A stretch of 64,000 nt of DNA from assembly GCA_030141605.1 (NCBI GenBank), contig JAQGDQ010000236.1:216001-280000 (forward strand), written 5' to 3'. The notes under the pieces are model-generated. The model saw only the letters and a program-made list of their open reading frames with translations. It was not told the DNA's origin and did not search any database. The stretch is from Tubiluchus corallicola (Eukaryota > Priapulida > Priapulimorpha > Priapulimorphida > Tubiluchidae). This document shows positions 15,001-27,000 of the stretch, in pieces. Numbering within the stretch: position 1 is the stretch's first letter; every line of letters starts with the position of its first letter. A program made the translations under genes and the position numbers.

Positions 15001-18000
15001 CAATTAAAATGGTGCACAGTCGTTCAATGAAAGGGAAAAGAACTGATCAATTCCAGCAATTGAAATGGTGCACAGTCATTCAATGAAAGGGAAAAGAACT
15101 GCTCAATTCCAGCAATTAAACTGGTGCACAGTCATTCAACGAAAGGGAAAAGAACTGATCAATTCCAGCAATTTTACTCATGGCTTTCCACATGACAGGA
15201 ACGTTTACCTGAACATGAAATAGTTTAACAACAATTAAGCCAACTTAATGAAGAATATGACAGCTCATTTTTCCCTGGCTTTATATTAGCCAGAAACATT
15301 TAAAGGCAACTGCAGCAAAGAGAGAATCAAAGGACATTTATCACACTGTGAGTAGCCATAGTTTTACCTGTAATAAAATTTGTCAGATCATCCTCAGCAT
15401 GTGAAAATAATATTATTACACGTATAAATATTAGTAAAGCCTGATTGCTTTTCCCTGGAATTAATAATCTTAGGTTGGAATGCAAAATATGAGTGCATGA
15501 TCTTGTCGCTTGTCACTCCTAATTATTCATTATAAATTATAGCAAGTTGTTAATTTTTACAACAGGATTGTGAGTCCAAATGTTCACAGTATAAATTTTT
15601 TGATACCAACTGTGTTCTGTGCAGTTGCTTAAGATTAAAATAGACCTGCATTATTTACACCTAGAGTTGAGTGTAAATTCTTGTTTCATTTCATGTTACT
15701 GCTTATTTTTAACGCTTTTCAATCAGTGAATGTTAATGAGGGCGTCTATTTTGTTCATGAAGTGGAAAACTTGGATTTTTTCTATTTATGTCTCGGCGAA
15801 GAATCTCAAATCTAGTGATTAAGTAACCTACTTGTCTCCGTGAACAACAGAAAGCAAAATAAGAAATTATACAATGTTGAAAAAGAATGAAATTATTGTA
15901 TTGAGTGAATCACTTCACTTGCTTCTTTGTTGGAGAGCAGAGGAAACCAGAAAAAGCTATGGACAATAAAAACAAAGCATTAAATTGTAGATACGACTTA
16001 TTTTACGTGACTAATATATGATTAAGTAGTGCCGAATTTAAGTGGCTTTAATATGATATCCTTTGATCGTTTTATACAACTTGCAAACTGGAATCCACTG
16101 TTCAAAGGCGCAGCCTGCTGAATGATGACAGTTGTGGCAAGACAGACACCTGGACCATTATCAAGGATTATGATGGATATCGCTCTAAGATGAGTCATGA
16201 ATCGACAGTGTTTTAACCGTATTTGTACGTATACATTTCTTCTCTTTGCGAGGTAAACATCCGGAACTACCTTAGCTAATGAAACTGCCCACAGTGAGTA
16301 ACGAACCCAGGCAATCACTAGGGTTGAGCATTCTCTACCAGAAAGCGAACTTGAATCAAATTGAATTTCTGACTTTCAACCTTGAACCAAACCGAATTTT
16401 AGCATTTTCAAATCCGAATCGAATTCGAATCCAGTTTTAATGATTTTCTAAAAAATGTTCGAATCACTGATAAAAAGCAGTCTCTCGAAGATCATGCATA
16501 TTACTTCATTTAATTCTGCAGGCAAAATGCTAATAATATGTTCAAAAATTGCGCATAGAAATCACAGCTAAAATTTGCTAATTGCATGATGTTTCGAATG
16601 CTTTAATGATAATGAACTGTATGTAGGTTTAAAGGCTGAATTACACTAATCTATAATTTTAGGTTTGAATCAAATTCGAATGTAAAAAAACTTGTTAGAA
16701 TCGATTTTGAACATTCAAACTCGATGCTTGCTCTTGGTGATCAAGCAGCACTCAAGTAGATACAGCATACATGACTATAATTTGAACAGTAAATCTTTTT
16801 AGTTTTCTTTTACCTGGGATATGTTGATGTTGATGTTGCATGGTCTCTGTAATTGTCAAAGGTTATAGATATTACTTGTTGTTCTGCATTCTGCACTGCT
16901 GTTATCAGTTGTAATACATCCTGCTGTGTTTGCCACTATGATAACACCTTGTGTTGGAGATATGGTCCGCAGCTCAATTCTCAAAATCGATTTCTACTAA
17001 TAAAATATCTGAGCTTTGCAAAAATACCTGCAGTTTTCTTTAACTTATTTTACCAATATGGGTAAAGCAATTCATATCATCGTCAACACTGTCATATACT
17101 ATCAGATTACTGCCATTATGCAGCCAAACATATTTTATATTGTACCGGACACTTTAAGTCGGAAATCTGGTAAAAATTGTTATTAAGATCCAGTCCGAGT
17201 CTGTTGAGAAAAATCCGATATTTACCTGACTTTCGACTGCACAAGAAATCCAAGTAGATGCAGCGTTTTGTATTGTGATAGACAGAACGAACAGTGGCTA
17301 CTGGCTACAAGCTAAACGTTACTTTTTGCTACATTAAATTTTGCAGTTTTGGGTATTTAGCCATTATGCGTATTTATAACTTCAAATATTTGGTACCCTT
17401 CTAGAATTTCTAAAAACATAACTTTTTGGATTCTGAAGGCTATTACAGCTATTCCACGTGTATATCTACAAGCATGCTACTGCTGTCATCAGCAGAAAGA
17501 TGCCGTATCAGTAGCAAGAGTTAAGTTATTAAGGCAGATAAGGAAAAACAGTGGTTCCTTCATAGATCCTTGAAGTATACAGCATGGTTTACTTTAGGAA
17601 GACAGAATCAGTCTACTATTTATTGGTGAACTGCTGCCAAATGGAAAGCTAAGATGTAAAAAGATCCAAGATAACATCTCTCATGATTTAATTTATGCAT
17701 AAGAATTTCAAGCTCTGTCGAATGTAGGTGAAAACAGCACAGGTAAAAATGGCACGGTAAAAATGGTACAGGATAAAATGGCACGGTAAAAATGGCACGG
17801 TAAAAATGGCACAGGAAAAAATGGCACAGGAAAAAATGGCACAGGAAAAATGACACACTTAATAAAAAATGTGTTTATGGTTGGGGTTACAGTGGGGGAT
17901 AATTATTTTAATTATTAGTACCTCTGCCAAGGAAGTTATACTTCACACAGTTTGTTTGTCTGCTTGTTTGCTTATTTTTGCCTGTTATGGTAGTAAGCCT

Positions 18001-21000
18001 ATTATGCAAAAACTATCTAACAGATTTCCAAGAAACTGTGAAGAAAGACGGGTATAGAGAGTGCCAAAATGGAAATCTTTTCGCCAGTTATTTATTCGCA
18101 AAAAATGACCGAACACTACGTACAAAAAAAAACAAACATTCGTGAAACACTTCAAGGAGGTCTCAGAGGGGGCGTTTGGTGCTTCTTTTTTTGTTATTTC
18201 CACCTGGACGAACAACTACAAATTAGTTGCAGTTCCATTTCGAGAAATTCTCGCCTGTAAAACTGTCTAACGCTGTCCATAACCTTTACTTATTAATGTG
18301 CATAGCCTTATAAGGTGACTTGGTATGTAAATACAGTATGTATACATTTGTCAGTCTACTACTATTGCGAAAATTAACGGTTAAAAAGGTAAATAAACAC
18401 TATGTGAAACATTCATGTATTATTGATTATAAATCTATGTAATGAATAAAATATATTTTGTGTGTTTTGCTAGTGTATATAATACCAATACACATTTTTG
18501 CATGTTTGCTTGTTTATTTTTGCGTTATTTTTTTTTATCAGAAGAATCAGATGAATAAGTTTAGGATTGTTTGGCAGAGATCAGTTTCGTACTGAGCGCA
18601 TTCTAGTTTTATTATAGAAATCAATCGCATTTTCCTACTTTTACATTTTTACCCACTTTTCCATTTGTGCCATTTATCCTGTGCCATTTTTTCCTGTGCC
18701 ACTTTTTCCTGTGCAATTTTTTTCTTGTGCCATTTTACATACTTTTCCATTTGTGCCATTTTTCCTGTGCCATTTTTTCCCTGTGGCATTTTTCCCTGTG
18801 GCATTTTTTTCTGTGCCATTTTTACCGTGCCATTTTTTCTTGTGTTTGAATTCAAAATAAAACTGTTAATATACTTTAGTAAAAAACCTCAAGCATACAA
18901 ACAGCACATTCTAATATTAATAACAAGTTCATATAAACAAGAGGTGTGGGTTTTCATTCATAAGGTATACAATTAATCAGTGCCATCTATAACTGCTAAA
19001 CTGGTTGTGTGCTGCAAGTGTGTCAGTGCAGACAATGCTCATCTGTGCGAATATGTAGCCCAGTAATAAGATGTACAAATTTTAGTGTTCTTAAGGGCCA
19101 AATATTAACCATTAGCTAATTGTTGTTCAGCATAATTCACATTTATTAGTTTTGGCTTATTGTGTTCACCTGTTGAAAGCATACCAGTCAGTCAGTCAAA
19201 CTGTCTGACTAATATTAAAGTAAATCTAACATGATACAATTATCCGAGAGAAGTGTAAATTAACACATCTCTTTTACTGCAACAAAAGCACGGCATGTGC
19301 ACAATCTCTTCATAATGTTACTGGGCAGAAATAATCTTTGACTTTTCGAGATCATGATCAAGATTCTAGAACTTTGAAAAGGCTAAATGAAGTTGATTTG
19401 GAAGTACAACTTGATCCTCTTGTGATGATTTAACATTTAGTTAATTGTAACAACAGCTGCTGTGTTCTCTAATGAAGACACTGAAAGAAAACACAGATCG
19501 CTAATAAAACTAATCAGAATCATGCTGCATTGTACAAAAATGAGCTACCTTTTAAATAAACGCATGTGCACGTTCGTCACTGCGCACAGGGTGATATCAC
19601 GAAAGACATACATATAATGAAACGCTTATTATAAGATCTTCACTGACAATTCTTCGGTCTTTGTGAAAGGATGCAGAATCTCCATGTTTCAGCAAAACTC
19701 ACTCGCGAAATGAAAAAGCAAATTTCTCTAAAATTGTTGTTGGTGATATCATACTTTCTTGCCTTTGGAAATCAAGGTCACGCGGATTTCTTCTATAGCT
19801 GTAAAAGACCAGGTTCTTATAACATCACCGAAAAACTTTACACTGCCTCTGCTGTACAGAAGTGTAACACAAGTGAAGAAACAGCTAATCAGGACTTGTC
19901 ATTCATTACAAGTTATAAGTATTATATCAGAGGTATTGGATACCCTGTAGTTTACGCATTTGGCTTTGTTGGGCATGTTGTCAACTTTGCAGTCTTCTTT
20001 CGTAGTAAACGACTCAAAGGCGCTGCCTATACATACATAAGATCGCTGTCTATTGTGGATTTTATTCTGATTCACGTGATTTTATCCTCTGCAATAGTAA
20101 CCGAGCACTTTACTAGATGGAAATTCTTTGCTGCCTGGTATTATTCAAAGTTGTTCATTGCTCTCATTAACGGTTTAATATTCAGCAGTAATTATATAAC
20201 GGTGGGATTAACTGTGGACAGATATACCGCTGTTTGCCATCCAACAAAAATTCAAAGTCTACGTAAACAGAAAACTGTGAATATAATAATTCTACTGGCT
20301 TTCTGTTTCTCGTTGATACTGGTTTTTCCAGATTTCTTCAGAAGGTATGTAGTAGAGAAAAGGCATCAGGATGGTACACTAACCTATTCATATAAACCAA
20401 ATCCAGTCGTGGTTAATCACCATGTATATAAGTATTTTTATTCTGTAACCAGAGGGTTATTTGGGCAACTCATACCTACACTGACGGTAGTCGTACTCAA
20501 CATTTTAACAATCCGCCAATACAGACGTAAAAATGCTAGGATGAAATTATCTACCCAAGTGGGTTCAAGATTTCAAGAAAACGCTATGAAAGAAGAAAGA
20601 AGGCTGTTTGTTTTCTTGACAACCATTTCTGCCACATTTCTGCTTTTCACATTCCCTAATACAATTGTTAGTACCATCCTTCGCTACAAATTTGCCTGGA
20701 CCAAAGAAGAAGTATTTAAAACTATTCGACAGATTACCAATACCTTGCTGTTCATGAACCACGCTGTTAACATGTACATCTATCTTTTAGTCAGTTCCGA
20801 ATTTAGACGATGTTTCAGAGAAGTATTTTCTAATCGTAGCAGGAATACCTTGGCACCTACGGAAATGCCACAAGACAGTAGCAAAACACCTGCAAACAGG
20901 ACACAGTTTAGCAGTGAACAGCAGCAAACACTAAAGGCTGGAACCAGTGCGAAAACAGAACTTTTCTAACAGCAGCAAGCACTTAGAATAAACCTTTTCC

Positions 21001-24000
21001 AGGCTTGTCGTTGTTTCTTTTACATTTAATTTATGCATCTTAAGAATTCAAATGAGTAACTTAAAACAATTCTGTAATTAAGAGAAGATACCCAGTGAAG
21101 TGCAGAAAATGTCCGAAACTAAAACTGGTGCACAGTCTTTCAACAAAAGTGAAAAGAACTGATCAATTCCAGCAATTAAACTGGTGCACAGTCATTCAAC
21201 GAAAGTGAAAAAAACTGATCAATTCCAGCAATTAAACTGGTGCACAGTCATTCAGTGAAAGTGAAAAGAACTGATCAATTCCAGCAATTAAACTGGTGCA
21301 CAGTCTTTCAACGAAAGTGAAAAGAACTGATCAATTCCAGCAATTAAACTGGTGCACAGTCATTCAACAAAAGTGAAAAGAACTGATCAATTCCAGCAAT
21401 TAAACTGGTGCACAGTCATTCAACGAAAGGCAAAAAACTGATCTATTCCAGCAATTAAACTGGTGCACAGTCATTCAGTGAAAGGGAAAAGAACTGCTCA
21501 ATTCCAGCAATTAAGCTGGTGAACAGTCATTCAACGAAAGTGCAAATAACTTATCAATTCCAGCAATTAAACTGGTGCACAGTCATTCAGTGAAAGTGGA
21601 AATAACTGATCAATTCCAGCAATTAAACTGGTGCACAGTCATTCAGTGAAAGGGAAAAGAACTGCTCAATTCCAGCAATTAAGCTGGTGCACAGTCATTC
21701 AACGAAAGTGCAAATAACTGATCAATTCCAGCAACTAAACTGGTGCACAGTCATTCAGTGAAAGTGAAAATAACTGATCAATTCCAGCAATTAAACTGGT
21801 GCACAGTCATTCAGTGAAAGTGAAAATAACTGATCTATTCCAGCAATTAAACTGGTGCACAGTCATTCAGTGAAAGTGAAAATAACTGATCAATTCCAGC
21901 AATTAAACTGGTGCACAGTCATTCAGTGAAAGTGAAAATAACTGATCTATTCCAGCAATTAAACTGGTGCACAGTCATTCAGTGAAAGTGAAAATAACTG
22001 ATCAATTCCAGAAATTAAACTGGTGCACAGTCGTTCAACGAAAGTGAAAATAACTGATCAATTCCAGCAAATAAACTGGTGCACAGTCGTTCAATGAAAG
22101 GGAAAAGAACTGCTCAATTCCAGCAATTAAACTGGTGCACAGTCGTTCAATGAAAGGGAAAAGAACTGATCAATTCCAGCAATTAAACTGGCGCACAGTC
22201 ATTCAATGAAAGGGAAAAGAACTGGTCAATTCCAGCAATTAAACTGGTGCACAGTCATTCAATGAAAGGGAAAAGAACTGATCAATTCCAGCAATTAAAC
22301 TGGTGCACAGTCATTCAATGAAAGGGAAAAGAACTGATCAATTCCAGCAAGTAAACGGGTGCACAGTCGTTCAATGAAAGGGAAAAGAACTGGCCAATTC
22401 CAGCAGTTTTACTCGTGGCTTTCCACACGACAAGAACGTTTACCTGAACCTGAAATAGTTTAACAACAATTAAGCCAACTGAATGAAGAATATGACAGCT
22501 CATTTTAACTGTAATAAAATTTGTCAGATCATCTTCAGCATGTGAAAATAATATTATTACACGTATAAATATTAGTAAAGCCTGATTGTTTTTCCCTGGG
22601 ATTAATAATCTTAGGTCGGAATGCAAAATATGAGTGCATGATCTTGTCGCTTGTCACTCCTAATTATTCATTATAAATTATAGCAAGTTGCTAATTTTTG
22701 CAACAGGATTGTGAGTCCAAATGTTCACAGTATAAATTTTTGGTACCAACTGTGTTCTGTGCGGTTGCTTAAGATTAAAATAGACCTGCATTGTCTACAC
22801 CTACAGTTGAGTGTAAATTCTTGTTTCATTTCATGATACTGCTTATTTTTAACGCTTTTCAATCAGTGAATGTTAATGAGGGCATCTATTTTGTTCATGA
22901 AGTGGAAAACTTGAATTTTTTCTATTTATGTCTAGGCAAAGAATCTCAAATCTAGTGATTAAGCAACCTACTTGTCTCTGTGAACAACAGAAAGCAAAAT
23001 AAGAAATTATACAATGTTGAAAAAGAATGAAATTATTGTATTGAGTGAATCACTTTACTTGCTTCTTTGTTTCAGAGCAGAGAAAACCAGAAAAAGCTAT
23101 GGACAATAAAAACAAAGCACTAAATTGTAGATACGACTTATTTTACATGACTAATATATGATTAAGTAGTGCCGAATTTAAGTGGCTTTAATATGATATC
23201 CTTTGATCTTTTTATACAACCTGCAAACTGGAATCCACTGTTCAAAGGCACAGCCTGCTCAATGATGACAGTTGTGGCAAGACAGGCACCTGCACCATTA
23301 TCAAGGATTATGAAGGATATCGCTCTAAGATGAGCCATGAATCTACAGTGTCTTAACCGTATTTGTACGTATACATTTCTTCTCTTTGCGAGGTGAACAT
23401 CCGGAACTACCTTAGCGAATGAAACCACTCACAGTGAGTAACGAACCCAGGCAATCACTACGGTTGAGCATTCTCTACCAGAAAGCGAACTTGAATCAAA
23501 TTGAATTTCTGACTTTCAACCTTGAACCAAACCAAATTTTAGCATTTTCAAATCCGAATCGAAATCGAATCCAGCTTTAATGATTTTCTAAAAAATGTTC
23601 GAATCACTGATAAAAAGCGATCTCTCAAAGATCGTGCATTTAATTCTGCAGTAAAAACACTAATAATATGTTCAAAAATTACGCATAGAAATCACAGCTA
23701 AAATTTGCTAATTGCATGATGTATCGCATGCTTTAATGATAATGAACTGTATGTAGGTTGAAAGGCTGAATTACACTAATCTATAATTTTAGGTTTGAAT
23801 CGAATTCGAATGTAAAAAAAACTTGTTAGAATTGATTTTGAACATTCAAACTCGATGCTCGCTCTTGGTGATCAAGCAGCACTCAAGTATACACAGCATA
23901 CATGACTATAATTTGAACAGTAAATCTTTTTAGTTTTCATTTACCTGGGATATATGCAAAATGATGTTGCATGGTCTCTGTAATTGTCAAAGGTTATAGA

Positions 24001-27000
24001 TATTACTTGTTTTTCTGCATTCTGCACTGCTGTTATCAGTTGTAATACATGCTGCTACGTTTGCCACTATGATAACACCTTGTGTTGGAGATATGGTTCG
24101 CAGCTCATTCTCAAAATCGATTTCTACTAATAAAATATCTGAGCCTTGCAAAAATACCTGTAGTTTTCTTTGACTTTTTTTTACCAATATGGATAAACCG
24201 ATTCATATCTGCATCAACACTGTCACATACTATCAAATTACTGCCATTATGCAGCCAAACATATTTTATATTGGCCGCTTTACATATTCTCACAAAAATT
24301 TAAAGTAGGGACTGGTACCGGACACTTTAAGTCCGCAAACTGGTAAAAATTATTATTAAGATCCAGTCCGAGTTTGTTGAGAAAAGTCCGATATTTACCT
24401 GACTTTCGACTGCACAAGAAATCCAAGTAGATGCAGCGTTTTGTATTGTGATAGACAGAACGAACAGTGGCTACTGGCTACAAGCTAAACGTTACTTTTT
24501 GCTACATTAAATTTTGCAGTTTTGGGTATTTAGCCACTATGCATATTTATAACTTCAAATATTTGGTACCCTTCTAGAATTTCTACAAGCATAACTTTTT
24601 GGATTCTGAAGGCTATTACAGCTATTCCACGCATATATCTACAAGCATGTTACTGCTGTAAAGAACAGCAAGGCCATCAAGTAAATGGCACCAGAATAGT
24701 TAATGAAGTGTTTCAATTAACGATAAGATCTCACTAGCTAGATGATCTGGCCGTCTGGGATATACACATATATGTCCGGGTCCAATCGGGATCTAGCCTG
24801 GTTCGGGTAGCAAAAATCCGGATCTGGTCCGTGTCCTGTGCACAACAAAGTTTGAGTTTGCCGCTGAATAATATTTAACTTGTTTTGATATACTTAACAC
24901 CCAATTTCTTTGTTTTCATCCACTTGCAAGTCTTTGTTAATTCTTAGTAAGTACAAATTTGTAAAGTTAATTAATTACAGGATGTAAAGATAAGGTTTGC
25001 GTCATCAGCCGAAAGATGCCGTATCAGTAGCAAGAGCTAAGTTATTAAGGCAGATAAGGAAAAACAGTGGTTCCTTCGTAGATCCTTGAAGTATACAGCA
25101 TGATTTATTTTAGGAAGACAGAATCGGTATACTATTTATTAGTGAACTACTGCCAAATGGAAAGCTAAGATGTAAAAAGATCCAAGATAACATCTCTCAT
25201 GATTTAATTTATGCTAAGGAATTTCAAGCTCTGTCGAATGTAGGTGAAAATAGCACAAGTAAAAATGGCACGGTAAAAATGGTACAGGATAAAATGGCAC
25301 GGTAAAAATGGCACAGGAAAAAATGGCACGGTAAAAATGGCACAGGAAAAATAACACACTTAATAAAAGATGTGTTTATGGTTGGGGTTACAGTGGGGGA
25401 TAATTATTTTAATTATTAGTACCTCTGCCAAGGAAGTTATACTTCACACAGTTTGTTTGTCTGCTTGTTTGCTTATTTTTGCCTGTTATGGTAGTAAGCC
25501 TATTATGCAAAAACTATCTAACAGATTTCCAAGAAACTGTGAAGAAAGACGGGTATAGAGTGCCAAAATGGAAATCTTTTCGCCAGTTATTTATTCGCAA
25601 AAAATGACCGAACACTACGTACAAAAAAAACAAACATTCGTGAAACACTTCAAGGAGGTCTCAGAGGGGGCGTTTGGTGCTTCTTTTTTTGTTATTTCCA
25701 CCTGGACGAACAACTACAAATTAGTTGCAGTTCCATTTCGAGAAATTCTCGCCTGTAAAACTGTCTAACGCTGTCCATAACCTTTACTTATTAATGTGCA
25801 TAGCCTTATAAGGTGACTTGGTATGTAAATACAGTATGTATACATTTGTCAGTCTACTACTATTGCGAAAATTAACAGTTAAAAAGGTAAATAAACACTA
25901 TGTGAAACATTCATGCATTATTGATTATAAATCTATTTAATGAATAAAATATATTCTGTGTGTTTTGCTAGTGTATATAATATCAATACAGGTACATTTT
26001 TGTATGTTTGCTTGTTTATTTTTGCATTATTTTTTTTTAATCAGAAGTATCAGATGAATAAGTTCAGGATTGTTTGGCAGAGATCAGTTTCGTACTGAGC
26101 GCATTTTAGTTTTATTATAGAAATCAATCGCATTTTCCTACTTTTACATTTTTACCCACTTTTCCATTTGTGCCATTTTTCCTAATTTTTCATTTGTAGA
26201 ATTTTTTCCTGTGCCATTTTACCTACTTTTCCATTTGTGCCATTTTTACCTGTGCCATTTTTTCCTGTGGCATTTTTTCTTGGGCCATTTTTACGGCGCA
26301 TCTCTCTGACATGTCGAAACATTCAGATAAATTTTGATGAGTTATTTTGGCAAATAGATTTCATGTCGTTGTTTCACTTTCAGAAAATTGATACAGGTTC
26401 CTCAAAATAACTCTGGCAAGAATTGCAATTATAATCTACCGGTAATATATAGAGTTTGAAGGGGACATTTCCAAATGTGTTTTTTCACAATTCATTTATA
26501 ATAGGTATCATTGTGCAAAACGACAATAAATAACAGCTTTTCGCTATTGACCTAAAGCAACATATGAAATCATAAAAACTGAGTCTATTTTACCACATTT
26601 TAGTGACACATTGGACAAAAACTAGTTTACCTAACTTATTTAGTTGAGAAACTGTTAGCTACTCTTTTCAAAATTCGGTGTTCTCAACAAAAAATGAAAA
26701 GAAACGAGAAAATTTTCCAGCTCAATTTCACTGCTCCCACTGAGCCAAACGAATTCAGTATCTATAAGATTACGACTCTACAAAGAAGAGATGAAAAGAA
26801 ACACACACCAAAGAAACATCAAGCAACAAAGAACGAAAAATAATTAAGTGCAGAAGAAAGATTATATCTTTTTGCAAGCGGAGCAAATAAATTAGAAACT
26901 AAGAATAGTTTGTGTTGTTGAGAAATGGCTTCAGTAATGGATTATTTACTTGTGCTGACAAAAACTCATATAATCTTTTCACTAACAAAGCTGATTAGAA

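Larger units (their letters stand above)
12372..17730 (+). repeat. Duplicon 2 (about 5.4 kb) carrying GPCR paralogue 2
   Basis: Colinear with duplicon 1. It is shorter because its minisatellite has only about 7 units and about 330 bp, equivalent to 11,562-11,893, are missing at a single junction near 17,488. It alone has an extra ~100 bp at about 12,985-13,090. The remaining 3' flank (15,172-17,730) holds no gene I recognise. Confidence 0.9.
18842..25245 (+). repeat. Duplicon 3 (about 6.4 kb) carrying GPCR paralogue 3
   Basis: Colinear with duplicons 1 and 2. It has about 120 bp missing just after the minisatellite (near 22,505) and about 40 extra bp near 24,272-24,312. It ends at foldback element 3. 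The 3' flank (22,408-25,245) shows no recognised gene. Confidence 0.9.
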
